DNA of 64,000 bases from Cordia subcordata (GCA_028554755.1 JAPTOF010000003.1:6781501-6845500); one strand, 5' to 3'. Counted from the first letter of the stretch, positions 44,465 to 56,496 are shown. Notes: generated from the letters alone by a model not told the origin. Program-made: numbers and translations.

Positions 44465-47400
44465 GAAGCAAAGATCACAACACAAGGTTACTGAGGTTTA
44501 ATCAAAGAGAATGATTTGTCAAATATTGATAATGTAAATTTGGTTGTATATGACATATAGATGTGTCACTAAAGACTTATAACGTGAAAATCTTTCACAC
44601 ATAGGACCGAGGTGTATGGTATTAGTATGATAAACTAAGCCACAAGGTTGAATAATAATGACTGATTGGCAAGGAATGAAACTCGTATATTAGTATACCT
44701 CAATTAGAAATCAAACTTGGAAGCAAAATATTGTTGAGGAATAAATGAGGAACATGAACTCATAGTTTTATCTCTTAATGGGTCAGAGTTCATATAGCAG
44801 CAATGGGAGTATTTGAGGATAAATAGGAAATAAATTCATATCGTAATGATGGTAGAATAGAAGTGCATCTTAGATACTAACTTATCATATCTGACCATGA
44901 TGGCAATGAAATTGATAAAGGCATTATGCAACAAATTGATAAGGGCATTAGTGTGCAAAAGGGAATGACTTACATAAGAGACACTATGAGTAAATGGCAC
45001 AATAATAAAATAAAATATAGCATGTGGAGAATTATGGAATAAGAGAGTAAGAACCACAAGGCTTAAGGCGTATCACCAAAACTAAAGTTTACCTTGATGA
45101 CAATCAAAGGGTTGCACTACTGAAGGCATTAAAGCAACAAAGAGATAGGCAAAACATTATTTGTAATCTCCTAAAACAAAATAAAGAATTACAATCAAGA
45201 AAGGTTAAAGCCTTGATACTCTATTAGGATGTTAAATTTAGAAAAACTAGCCATACACATTATTAGCTAGGGTTTAGAATATAGTAAGGACAATTGACGA
45301 TAAAGCACTAGAAAGGAAGAACAAAAACTTGAATGGTTAACTACTAACAAGAGAAAATCCATCTCATCCTTGAGGTTACAAATATTGAAAAATTCCTGTC
45401 TCATCCTTAGGGCTACAAGTACTTAGAAATTCAATTACTCCCAAATCATACGCACTTAAGCTTTCCTCAAGATTCAATTTTGTAATGTACACCCAACAAT
45501 AATTATATGCTTAGTAATACTATAAGCAGGGATGGAGCCACAGTAGTGGCGCGTGGTGGTGGCTGCCACTCCTCAGTTTTTAATTTTTGGGTAAAATACA
45601 CTAGACCCCCCATGGTCTATCATAAGTGCGCAATGTACTTTTTTTTCTTTTTAACGGTGTCAGTGCAACAATAAAAGAGAAAACTTCACCCTTTGACATG
45701 AAAGAGGAAAAAAACAAGGACTCTTTCAATTGTCTTTTTTTCTTTTTAGCAGCAACAGTGCAACAATAAAGGAGAAAACTCCACCCTTTTACATGAAAAG
45801 GGGAAAAAAAATAAGGAATCCTTAATTAGGTGAATTAATTAATTTGATTTTTATACAAATGACTTATGATTATGTGAATACTATTAATATTTTATTTAGG
45901 TGAATTAATCAATTTGATTTTTTCATTCTTGTCAATTGAAAAGTATAGGGATTTGTTTTTTCTTGTTATCATCATATTTATTATTATTATTATTATTATT
46001 TCATTAATCTAGAATTCAAAACAAGGTGTGAAAACAAACTTAACATTAAAGTGGACAAATAAAAGTATATATTATCATATAAAAATCTTCTGTACTATTA
46101 AAATAGGCTTGCATTTAATTATTATTTTAGGAATAACTAGTTTGTGATTTTCTTTTTCTTTTTCTTTTTTGAGAAGGTAGCTATTCTATGAGTTGGAAGG
46201 CTTATCTTTGTTGATTTATAATACTTTATTTTGCACTTCATTATTATTTTAGAAGTAATTATTTTGTGAGTTGGATTAGAGATTTGACCCGAATCATAAT
46301 TTGATGTAAAAACTTTTTCACCATCCCTAATTAGAAATCCTGGTTCCGCCACTGACTATAAGAATTTCAAAGGGTCTTGCTTCATTAAGACTTAGCTCTA
46401 TATAGTATCCTACAACCTTTGAACTATATAGTTATGCCATCCTTTTACTTTGCAACAATATTGTCTAACCTCTTATAAATATTCTTATGTCAAAAAGTCA
46501 CATGTCCCAATTTTTTTGCAATTTTCACCAATGAATAAATCCTATCCATTAATAACAAAATCATTCTACCAAATCAACCAACACTATAAATAGATAGGTA
46601 ATTGTACTATTATTTCTAGATCTCCAAAAACTTAAGAAGATGAGACCAAAAAGATAAAAAAACCAACTTGTTTTAACTAGGCTTACCTTAAATGGCATAG
46701 TCCTCATGTAATATCAACAAATTCTTTAAACTAATTGCCAACTCATTGTAGTATATTCTCGTTCTTAGATGATACCTCAAAGTAATTGTTTACAAAAATG
46801 CAGGACTAAAAATGGCACATACCTTAATGATACAATAATGCAATGGAATGCTGCAAGTTTAGTTATTCAAAACTTCAATACATAAAAGCCATTAGTAACA
46901 CTTAAATATCATTTTGAATCTCTTACAATAGAATTCACTTGCTCTTTCAATTTGAACATCAATAATCCACTAGTATTAACCTAGGCCACTACCTTAAACT
47001 CATGGACCCAAAAGATCATTCCTTAAAGTGATATGGCAGTTTCATTGACATAATTCTAAACAATAAGAAACATACTTAATGGACTATTGAGTACATATTG
47101 AAAGAGTAGTTAGGAAGGGATCTTTGTACCTAGTTTGTAAGATATTCCTAAATTTTCACAAGTGCTCCTCGTGTAAGTTCTTTCCAACACTATCACTTAC
47201 CAAAATCATCTCAAAACATATTTTAACAAAGGAAGCAATTAATAATGTCAACTTATAAATTACTATTGTGATCATCATATTCAAATACAATGCTTAATCA
47301 CTCTAGATGGCAAACTCAAACATATAAAGTACCAAAGCTTACTAGGTGACACTACTATAACTACCATATGCATTACCAACAATAAAGACCATTCAACATG

Positions 47401-47661
47401 ATGGTTCTTATAGTAGTCTCCTCACATACAATATGACTTAAAAAAAAAAAATCCCAAGCCAAAACTCTAAATTTGGTGAACTCTACTTAAATACAATTAC
47501 AAATTTTATATCTAAGAAAATTGAAAACTATTCCAATCAAGGCCTCAAGTAATCAAGAAACTATAAAATCATAAAACTATCAATCATAAATGATCAACAC
47601 CCTAGACACATCTCAAACTTAGCATCCAAAACCCACTTAGGCCTAAGTGATCAAAACCTAG
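44465..47661 (-). other. G4 interior, non-coding, hosts a hAT-like element
   Basis: About 3.2 kb between C2 and the G4 PBS. No gag, protease, RT or integrase motif is recognised in any frame; frames are short. The hAT-like element 45527-46354 lies inside. The remainder is AT-rich. Lack of coding in the whole G4 interior is the basis for calling it non-autonomous. Confidence 0.6.
45527..46354. mobile_element. hAT-like non-autonomous DNA transposon
   Basis: 828 bp element flanked by a perfect 8 bp duplication ACTATAAG (45519-45526 and 46355-46362), the hAT signature length. The right end reversed reads CAGTGGCGGAACCAGGATTT; the left end reads CAGGGATGGAGCCACAGTAG, an imperfect inverted copy. 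Ends of the CAGTGGCGGA.CCAGG type are widespread in plant genomes. Inside is an approximate direct repeat (GTGCAACAATAAA.GAGAAAACT, near 45663 and 45750). No transposase is encoded. Confidence 0.82.
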
Positions 47662-47673
47662 GCTCTGATACCA
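47662..47673 (-). other. G4 primer binding site (tRNA-Met)
   Basis: GCTCTGATACCA on the plus strand, i.e. TGGTATCAGAGC on the minus strand, three bases inside the G4 5' LTR. It fixes the orientation of G4. Confidence 0.88.
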
Positions 47674-47676
47674 CTC

Positions 47677-49462
47677 TGTCACGACCCCAACATTCACCTA
47701 AGTGAATCGTAAAAGCGTGACTGCCGCAAACCTAAGAAAGAAAACTTTCCCAAGCCTGCAAGGCATATAATAAAGATCACAAGCATCACACATAATTTTG
47801 CAAGTCTAAGAGCATCTAAACCTCGACAACCAAAGAAAACACAGTCCATGTCTCCAAAACAATAAAACTCCAAAAAAATTTACATTGTCCCAAAAGCTTA
47901 ATCAAAATTAACATGTTTAGAAACTTCAGTTAACCAAAGTCCGTAGAAAGGTTATCTATCCCAAGCTTAGAATCACGAACCTACTCCTTAATATCTGCAG
48001 AAGACAATTTCCAAAAGACAAATTAAAGTAACAAAATAATGAGATTCATAAAGAATAATAGATTCCTTTTTTCTTTATCAATAAATGTAACATGATTAAA
48101 GAGTGTGTAAAGCATAATCAAATATAGACAATTAGCATCTAAACCAAAATTATTCACTCGTGCCATAACAAAATCAAACCCATTGTACCAATAGTGGATC
48201 CACAAATATATTGTCGATGCTACATTCCTGGTAGCACAGTCCAAAAAGTGATTTGTTGTCGTACAAATCACCAGAAGCAAGTGGGAATCTCTTTCAAAAT
48301 GATAGTGGACTACCCCACAATATGTTGGTGTACTATCCCCTCCAACAAGTGTCAAAATCACGGCTTCAAATACATGTCACTAATGTTAACTTCATTATGT
48401 ACACAACACACATTGAGAAAACTTCTTTTTGTACATGAATCAAATCCCAATTTTAGCTCAGATCTTTAGCATTTACAATTCAGATGATATAAAAGAGGAA
48501 TGACCCAACATCAAAATAGTTAGACTTTAAACCGAAGGTTATTGCGAGAACGATGCAAAAAGAAGGAATACAATAAACTCAAAGTAATAATGATAATAAC
48601 AATAATAACAATAACAACAACAACACCACCACCAACAACAACAATAATAATAATACGTAAATAAACCAAAAATATATATAATTTTGGAATAGTTGGGGTA
48701 CTGTTCACGTGAATAGTACTCGAGCACTATTCCTATGACAGTAACCAAAATTTTCTTTTTCCTTTTTTTTTTTAACCAAAACATATTTTTATTATTTTAA
48801 TCAAAATAAGTTGGTTCACATCATTGACAAGAATAGTGGATATACAAATTTAAGCATTAGCACTAGAATAATACGTAAATAAACAAAAATAATTTAGGAA
48901 CAGTGAGGGTATCGTTCACGTGAATAGTACCCGAGCACTATTCTCGGAATAGTAACCAAAATTTTCTTTTCTTTCTTCTCAATCTATAAATCTAGAGTAT
49001 TATACGATAGTATCCGTGTTTTCCTATTTACGTGTTCCTATATCTATGAACTAGAAAATCAAACCTTATACTAAAAGATTGGGATTCCTACTTACCTATC
49101 TCGGGACACAATCTACACCTTTCAAGATCTAAATCCTTGAACCCAAGAATCAAAATTTAGACTTGCGAGAACCCCTTACATAGTGATCGAACAACTCCTT
49201 ATGACACCGAATGTCATTCCTTGATCTCTTTCTCGTATGTGGAGGCAACCAATTAAAAAAAAATATTTAATACCCTTCTCTAGGTTTTTACTTTAGGTCT
49301 GGGCTCTAAGAAATTTTATTTAAGAACTCATTTGTATCCAAGTCCAAATTAGGATTTTTTTTCTAGCCTCTAAAATTAAATAAATAACTTTGGCCCCCCA
49401 AATATATATACGTATATTCTTTTTTTACGAGTCAATTGGTCCTAAGCTTATGGGTTGTTATA
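47677..49462 (-). repeat. G4 5' LTR
   Basis: 1786 bp partner of 35863-37788. It lacks the long AT runs and about 45 bp of the equivalent interior near 48045. It keeps both G-box palindrome blocks (48708-48729, 48909-48930). The trinucleotide run is replaced by AAC/ACC-type units (about 48590-48655). Confidence 0.88.
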
Positions 49463-49467
49463 GTAAT

Positions 49468-49930
49468 GAAGAGATGAGTACTACTCCAATAGCTCATAGA
49501 TATTGAAAGACTCATATGATGATGCTTCTACAAGAGAGAGAGAGAGAGAGAGAAGATTGAGAAAGGAAAGCAAGTCCAGAGGGGACAAACCACTAGCTGA
49601 AGAAGGTTTAGTTCAAGGACAAAGTCACGTGAGGAGAGTCCACATAGCTAAACAATCAAATTCTTTGCTAGATGATTGATAGAAAGTGCTACTGCTGGAA
49701 GAAAGACCACGTCTGAGATGCCTAGTGTCGAGGAAGGACGCGAACAACCTTGAGAGATCGAGATTAGATGACATGGAGAGAGATGTCGGTGATGACTCTG
49801 TGAACTTGATAGGATGTGTTGGTAGCCATTACAGTGAAGAATATTGTCAAATAAGGGCTCTCGCATGAAGACTATGAAGAGATTCTAGTTGCGACAAAGA
49901 CACTTCGGACTTTTTGCCAAGGAAGGAATT
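49468..49930 (+). other. T3 interior, right part, non-coding
   Basis: About 460 bp between G4 and the T3 3' LTR. It contains a GA dinucleotide run (49531-49553) and short frames without recognisable motif. It ends GCCAAGGAAGGAATT against the LTR, the presumed PPT. Confidence 0.6.
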
Positions 49931-50248
49931 TGTTGGGTTATGGCTCAAAGTCCAAGCCCATACAAGTTAGGAAACTTATAGAAGAGGTAATATAATAATT
50001 GTGTTACCAAATTATGAGCTGCCTAAGTAGTGTAGGAGAAATCTTGCTCTTCTATAAATAGAGGGTCTTATAGCTTGTCTTTGGTGTACCTTAGAAGTGT
50101 GTCTTAGGGCCATACCCCATAGGGGATACAGGTGAGAGATCCTAAGAGCTTTATATGTATGAGAGAGAGTTTCTTACATTCATTCTAGAACTATTGAGGA
50201 TAGAGTCATTATAAGAACTATGTGAAGGAGGGTTAGATTTTTCCAACA
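49931..50248 (+). repeat. T3 3' LTR, internally deleted
   Basis: 318 bp. It matches 34836 to about 35160, with an 18-20 bp gap before the TATA box (50053-50060), and then jumps to the terminal TTTTTCCAACA. About 180 bp of the U5 part present in the 5' LTR is missing. It ends at the TSD ATCAC (50249-50253). Confidence 0.85.
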
Positions 50249-51831
50249 ATCACATAATTGATTAATGCTAAGCAAATTAAATTTGAGACCTTTCACAAGT
50301 AGTACATTGTGAGTAACAAGTGAATTTTTGTTACTAATACTTCATTTACCAATAATTCTTCACTTTCAATTGTCTCCAAAGTTAACATCTCTTCCTTTGA
50401 TTTTCTTCAATTCACAAAATAGAGAGACATTTTTGGTCATGTGCTTGGAGTAACCACTATGCAGTATCCAACTCATGCAATTGTTTCTCACATGGCATAC
50501 CTACACAAAGGCACAACAAAACCTTTATCTAGGTTCTCAACTACTTGGGTCCTTTGAGGTTAGTGTCAACCATTTAGATTTCACAATCCACTTGGGTCTT
50601 TGCTAATAGGGAAAAAATGAACCTCTATCACGTAATTTTCTAGAAAAGCAATGTCAAAATGTAGCCTTTCTTTTCATAATATATTCATGCAATATAAGGT
50701 CTTAAGAATTACTTAAAGTAGATGCCTATACAAAGTGTGTTTTAAAATATTCTTGTCAGATTGTTGGCTCTTCCCCAATCCCACTTTTGTCAGAAGGCAC
50801 CTTTGACGAGCCAATGAATTTATCCAAATTCTCTTTGCCTTCTATAAAGTTTTTCACTAGTTATGCTCAAATCCATGTTTTATTTTTCAACTCATCAACT
50901 TATTTTTCCAAAGCTTGACCATTTTAAACAAGTGAAACAAATTTTTTTTTCCTGAACCAATGTTTTCGCTTAAAACATGTTTCAACTTTCTTTGCAAATG
51001 TTGGTTATTGGTTAATGCAAGAGAAAATTCAAGATGCAATTTTGAAAATGTTTCTTGCAATTCTTCAAATATGAATTCTTTTTCCTTTTCACAAGATGAT
51101 GAACAACTAGAGTATGTGGGAGAAGATCATACCTTATCCTCATTTGGCATGAAGCATAAAATGTTGGCAAATTCATGTCTTTCTTCTTTTTAACTTTACT
51201 AATGTAGGTGTCCCGAGTTGCTTCGAGTGTTTTCCCCTCTTTGTTCTTTGCAAACTTTGGGCAATTTGCATCTATGTTTTTGGTTTTGTTGCAACTAAAA
51301 CATTTTGGTTCTTCTCTCTTTACATCCTTTGACTTTTTGCTTTCTTTTCTTATCTTTTTTCCAATTGTTTGAAGACGTGTTCTTTGTTCGCTTCTTGTAT
51401 TTCATAAATTTCTTAAACTACTAGCAAGCATAGCCATTTATTCATCATTGGATTCTTCATCATCATCCATGTCCTCTTCGTTTGATAAGTATTTCGATGT
51501 AATAAGAGCCACAAATTTCTTCATCTTTTCTCTCTTCTTTTTCACAATCGCTAAACTCGAGGTTATGAGTTATAAGTGATTCTATAAGTTTATTCAACGT
51601 CAAGGTTTTGATATCCCTTGCTTCCTTGATTGTTGTCACCTTTGTTTTTTATGAGGATTGCAAACTCCCAAGCAATTTCGTCACCATATCTACATTTGAG
51701 TACTCTTTCCAAGTACCTTGTGGCCATTGGAGATTTCATCAAATCTAGAAAACATTTGCTTAGTATTCTCACTTGGTAGTTTCTTGAAAAGTTCACATTT
51801 ATGCATAAGCATGCTTCTTTAATATTTTCTC
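50249..51831 (-). pseudogene. S8 gag (second part) and protease, degenerate
   Basis: Minus-strand continuation of S8 beyond T3. Protease active-site region WILHSGYSKHMT near 50440-50480: the catalytic Asp of the usual DSG is His here. A zinc-knuckle-like CFSCNKTKNIDANC near 51258-51300 has its His replaced. Gag blocks at 51590-51830 include ELFKKLPSEN-type and DEIAWE phrases in shifted frames. Joined with 53110-53425, this completes the S8 gag region apart from roughly 100 bp lost at the LINE-b insertion. Confidence 0.65.
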
Positions 51832-53105
51832 TTTTTTTTTTTGGGTTGAAAGGTGAGGGATATTTCCCCAGATTTTATTAAAACAAAAAATAAGTATAGA
51901 GATGGGTGCGGACAAAACCCATAAAAAATCCATGTCTGCTTCTAGATGCAGCAATTGACAAGCCAACCGCATATAAAGAAAATGCGATGCAAACATAATG
52001 AGTCAAAGTACTACTTTAACTCAATACAAAAGGTGGTACTACCACCCTTACAAATGGTAAAATAAAGAAATAAAAGATAAAAGTAAGAAACCTTATAGAC
52101 AGAGATAAGGAAGACCAAGTTGAATATACCAAATTGATCCCTTCAGGCATAAATAGCCATTGCATGAACCAATAATGTGTAAGCAAGAGCAATGAGCACC
52201 CTCATTAGCAAGATAACTTGTCGTAGAATTATCAGCTTCAAGAAGGATATGAGTAAGTCAACCATGAAAACTATCTAGCGAGGACTTTGCATGAGCAACC
52301 TTATAACAAACTTCCAAGGAATCATGCAAATTATTTTGAAGAAGTGTGACTATGACATGCGAATCCATTTCCATTGACATGTTTAGAAAGACATGCCTTA
52401 AACACACTTTAAACCCCAACAACGGGTCAAAAGTTTAGCTTTTAATATAGAGACATCCCTAAACAGCTCAAAAAAATCGCAAAAATCAATTACCACGACT
52501 ATCACACAACAACCCCCTACAATAGCTTTCTTTTTCATGACTTAGAATGCTGCCATCAGCATTGAGCTTGTAAAAATCTTAAGCAGGTTGAAGCCAATTA
52601 ACAAGATGAACTAAAGTCCTCTTACTAGGCTGAATGACATAATTAAAGAGAAGAGAATAGGCTTCATCATCTTTCCACTGCCTTAGCTTAAGAAGCCCTA
52701 TCTTATCAAGCTTAAAAATAAATTTTGACCCCACCAGATATTATGATATGCATGAAAGCCTAAACCATTGCGTTTAGCATTATCTTTCTAGCCAAATAAA
52801 CCACAGGATTACAATGGAAAAAATAATACGAATGTGACCCCTACACTTGAACACACCTGAGGTGTACCATTTTATCTACATATGCTTGATACTAGATAGA
52901 TTCCAGGTACCATTGATGTCAAACCTTGCATGAAAGTGTTGCCAAACTTTAATGGCTTCAATGTTGCTAAGGAAAACATGATTAATAGCTTCTTCATTCT
53001 GATAACATTGACATTTAGACACAATAACAATGCCTTCATCTCTAAGATAAAGATCAACTAGGATCTAACCATGCGAGACTTTCCAAACAAAAAACTCTAT
53101 TTACC
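51832..53105 (-). mobile_element. LINE-b: 5'-truncated LINE inserted in S8 gag
   Basis: On the plus strand a T run (51832-51842) followed by GGGTTGAAAGGTGAGGG marks the poly(A) 3' end of a minus-strand LINE. Upstream on the minus strand are RNase H-like and zf-RVT fragments, best seen at 52872-53057 (QNEEAINHVFLSNIEAIKVWQHF-like across frames) and VWKVSHGWILVDLYLRDEG near 53060-53100. Length is about 1.27 kb. All frames are broken. A target duplication was not found, and some gag sequence appears lost at the site. Confidence 0.7.
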
Positions 53106-53425
53106 CAATTTACAACTGGGTGATTTTATTAAATTTAGTGGCACTCAAATAAGCATATAAAATATGTAAAGTTTTAGCATTCAACTCAACAAGCTTGTAG
53201 TCATTATTATCCCATTTGCTTTCCAGATTCAGTACTTTCTTATCACCTTCAATTTTCATGGGAAATTTTAGTCCATTTTCTATTACTTTTCATGTTCTAT
53301 AGTTATTTGCTTGAATAAAAATTTTCATTCTCTTTTTCCAAAACGAATAATTAAGACCATTATATAAAGGTTCCTTATGAATAGATTGACCTTCAAGAAG
53401 AATTTGATTGTTAGTGGTTGCCATA
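53106..53425 (-). pseudogene. S8 gag N-terminal part
   Basis: Minus-strand frame starting with ATG near 53425: MATTNNQILLEGQSIHKEPL, then YNGLNYSFWKKRMKIFIQ, the N-terminal block of Copia gag. It corresponds to the start of S7 gag (DGLNYSFWKMRTKVVLQ). A stop follows within about 45 codons. It ends at the LINE-b junction (LSATKFNKITQL). Confidence 0.75.
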
Positions 53426-53462
53426 TTGATCCTGCTAGTTGCTAAATTATTTGTCAAACCCC

Positions 53463-53478
53463 AGCTCTAGATGCCAAA
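53463..53478 (-). other. S8 primer binding site, degenerate
   Basis: Minus strand TTTGGCATCTAGAGCT, recognisable as the tRNA-Met complement with several changes. It sits directly inside the S8 5' LTR end. Confidence 0.55.
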
Positions 53479-54803
53479 TGTAAGGGGCAAATAATCTAAG
53501 AGGGGGACGATTAAGATTATGGTCAAATTTTTGGCCTGTAAGGCACAATAAAAGACAAAAGTATTCAATCAAGCAATTTATCAAACACGTATCAACCAGG
53601 AAATATAAAGAAAAAAGAGAGTAGTAGAGAACGACATGGATTTTTTGGTAGTTTGGCCTTGCCTACATCTAACACCTAAAGATTCTCTCCTAGGACTTCA
53701 CAACACCTTCAGTAGATGTCAACGCTCTTTCAAATGTTAGTAGAGCATAAACCAACTTATATCTCTTTGAAGCTTCTCTTAATAAAACTCAAGTGTATCC
53801 CAACACTAAGGATTTCCCCAAACTCTAGCTATCACAACAGTTTCATAAAGCTAGCTTAAGAGTGTTTAATTTCAAGAGTTTAGAGTACAAAAAATGGCTC
53901 AAAGTATAGCAACTCCTCAAGAGTAGGTAATACATGTTGAAGACCTTGATTGCTTAATGATTTTGAATGTTATAGCTCAAGAATAATGATAATCAAGCTC
54001 TAAAGATGAATGAAAGTGTTGAACAATGATAATCAAGCTTTAAAGATGAATGAAAGTGTTAGAATAAGATTGAGATGAATAAAAACTAGTTTTTCGTTAG
54101 GGAAAGAATGGTGAAAAGGCTCATATAGAGACCTCTCAACTGTAAAAAAATAGTAACATTTCTAAAACCCTGATATACTAGTCAGTTAGTTATAGTATGG
54201 TACCAATTTTCACCTTCACTGAATTAGCCGATCAGTCAAGTAGGTCGATCGGTTAGTCTGACCTAATAGTCTAGTGAATGAAATCTTGAACCCTTGTACT
54301 GGTGGCAATATTCGTTCGGTCCTTCCTTTTGGCTAGAGCGACTAGTAATTCTAGAATTCAAGTAGACTTACCCTTGAACAAGATTTTCCAAAGGACTTTT
54401 CGAATCCACAGGCAATACATTTTGAAACCACTTCAAAAGACGCAAATCATCAAACATGTTTGAAAGTGATTATGAAAGCATCATCTGAGAAGATCTTCAA
54501 GAAAAGGGCTCTAACATAAAAAAACTAGGCAATTGACATAAAGAGCAAGTGTGGTGCCCCTTATGTTGCCTTGTCTTTGCCTTATATCCCTTTTTTGTCT
54601 CGTGGAAGTTCTTACACTCTCCATGGATGAGAAATCTCCGTTGGAAGCTCCTGATCCTTATTAGACAAGCTATAGCACAAGCATGCAAGACTCAACCTTG
54701 GCATAATAAAAATAGCTCTATTTAGGCACAACCTTCTTATGCAATCTCCATTCAAATTTCATCATCAAAACAACGTAAAGACTCAACTATTTAGGATAAC
54801 TAA
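53479..54803 (-). repeat. S8 5' LTR (SIRE-like)
   Basis: About 1325 bp. Its minus-strand end (CCCCCTCTTAGATTATTTGCCCCTTACA) aligns with the end of the S7 5' LTR (CCCCCCTTCTTAAGATTATTTGCC...). Its minus-strand start near 54803 reads AGTTATCCTAAATAGTTGAG followed by TTTTGATGATG, like the S7 LTR start. The exact start is approximate. The partner 3' LTR is not in its expected place. Confidence 0.6.
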
Positions 54804-54842
54804 TTGCAAAGTTTAAGTAAGGTAAATATGAAAATATATTTT

Positions 54843-56489
54843 TTTTATCATTATATGGGTTGATATAATGATTATTGATGTTCCGATGATGAAAATAAGT
54901 AATATCTTATGATTCATAATGAGTACATTGATCTATGGCTCGTGAATTGAATGAATTGTTGTATTAATTGACTGCTTCATATATATTGATGGATGATGTT
55001 ATAAGCTATGTTTTGGAAAGTCTATATCTTATGAAAGCTTGTAGAAGATCAAGAGAATGAAAGACGAAGATACTAGAAGGTGAGAATGAAAACAAGCTCC
55101 ACAAAGACAAGGGCAGATATAAGGCCTTAGACCTGAAGTTATAAGGGGTATCAGCTCGTTTTGGTTTGTCTATTTCACTCTTATTTGTGTATATCCTTAA
55201 ATCTGATTTCTAAAGCTCAAAACCTTCTTTTTCTTAGTCTTTTATCTAAAGCTTTTCTCTTTGATCATCTCATCTTGATAATTCTTAGTTTCATGTATTG
55301 AAATATTTTATCTTGATTCTTTTAATCATCCTTATTTATATCTTGGTTTTTTTTTTCCATTCTAATTCTCTCATCTTGATTCTTATTAAAAGTTCCATGA
55401 AATCTTCTTAAATCCCCTAGATATGTTATTCTAGGATCACAAATTTGATTTGAAAAACTAGCCGTGACATATCTAATTTTGAAAATATTTTCGTTTGAAA
55501 TCTTGTCTCTCCTTTTACAAAAATTCCTTGAGATTTCAAATCCCTTTTAAATCATTATTTTAAAATCCTAAATATATTCTTTAAATTGACAATCCTTTTT
55601 TGATCTCAAAAGATTCTCAAAATTAGCCAAAAACTGCATTTTCTGGTGATGGTCAAACCCCCTAGCTTAGCTCCTGACATAGGTCCGGACCTTGCTGGAC
55701 TCCTAAGCCAGGTAACCGACCTAGGTGATCGGGAGTAACTAGAGAAGTGCAGGAAAGGCCAGACGTACCCCCCCGGTCGACTGTCTTCTGTAGACCTCTT
55801 TTAAAATTTATCCGTTGGAAACTATTTTTGGCTTGAATTTCATATTTCTCTCACTCAAAATGATCTTTCCCTCTATTAGCTCTTTCATACACTATATAGA
55901 CTTTGCTCTAAAGCTTTTCAACACATCAATTGATCAATACAAATCATTTTCTTAAGCTTTCGATTGTTACTCTTGAGTTATACAAGAGCTATACACTTTC
56001 ATATTCTTCTTGAGTGAGCTTTTGAGTATTTTCTATATTCCTTGTATTCAGTTATCAAACATTTACGCTCCAAAAGCTAGAATAGAATTGAGAGTGAATT
56101 CTTAGCTAGAAGGGAGTGTAGAAAACCTTAGTGAGGTGCTTTCACTTGGGTTCCTTGAAGATTTGGCTTCAAAGAGTTGTAATAGAGTTGGTTTGTGGTT
56201 CACCAACAATTGAAGAAGTATCATTCATGTAGTAGAGTTGTTGTGAAGTTCTAGGGGAGAACCATTGGGCGGTGGACATACGTTTGGCTAAACCACCTAA
56301 AAATTGCAGTGCATTCTATCTCTTTTGCTTTCTATTTAATTACTCCTATATTGCTTACGACTTGTTTGATAAATTGGCTGTGTGAAGTGTGTTTATTATC
56401 TTGCATTCAAAGTTGCATTAAATTAGCTTTATTTTCCAAAAAAGTAGCATAATATTAATCCACCCCCCTTCTTAAGATTATTTGCCTCA
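54843..56489 (+). repeat. S7 5' LTR
   Basis: About 1647 bp. The start is aligned to the 3' LTR start TGTTAGCATTATATAAG, with TG changed to TT. The end is placed at CTCA before a short A-rich spacer and the PBS. Confidence 0.75.
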
Positions 56490-56496
56490 TAAAAAG

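Larger units (their letters stand above)
35863..49462 (-). mobile_element. G4: large non-autonomous LTR element (Gypsy-like), nested in T3
   Basis: Minus-strand element with long LTRs 35863-37788 (3' LTR) and 47677-49462 (5' LTR), about 7% different over the first 350 bp. PBS for tRNA-Met at 47662-47673 (GCTCTGATACCA on the plus strand). PPT AAGGAGGGAAGGG on the minus strand (37789-37801). Flanking 5-mers are GTGAT (35858-35862) and GTAAT (49463-49467), one mismatch. Without C2 and the hAT element its interior is about 3.1 kb and I find no gag or pol. The GAGGACGAAACTTC phrase before the PPT is typical of plant Gypsy elements. It depends on other elements. Confidence 0.85.
34836..50248 (+). 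mobile_element. T3: short non-autonomous LTR retrotransposon related to C1, expanded by nested insertions
   Basis: LTRs 34836-35342 (507 bp) and 49931-50248 (318 bp, with about 180 bp of its 3' part missing). Perfect TSD ATCAC at 34831-34835 and 50249-50253. Own interior is only 35343-35862 plus 49468-49930, about 1 kb, with no gag or pol. The remaining 13.6 kb is G4. T3 shares with C1 the TATAAATAG context, the 5' hairpin, the leader phrase TTTTTCGACGT..., TTGAC motifs and a GCCAAGG..GAATTTGTTG junction at the 3' LTR. So it is probably moved by C1-type proteins. LTRs differ by roughly 7%. Confidence 0.85.
32938..54803 (-). mobile_element. S8: SIRE-like Copia, broken by a MITE, T3 and LINE-b
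   Basis: Minus-strand element reading from a 5' LTR (53479 to about 54803) through a degenerate PBS, gag, protease, pre-integrase, integrase and hinge to 32938, where S9 cuts it off. Insertions inside it: MITE 33092-33884 (hinge), T3 34836-50248 (between protease and pre-integrase, perfect TSD), LINE-b about 51832-53105 (gag). RT, RNase H and 3' LTR are missing. Own remaining length is about 4 kb. Confidence 0.75.

Noticed and set aside
35863..49462. Tandem duplication of a 1.8 kb host segment (35863-37788 and 47677-49462)
   Set aside because: The copies are LTRs: PBS, PPT and near-matching target duplication are all in the right places.
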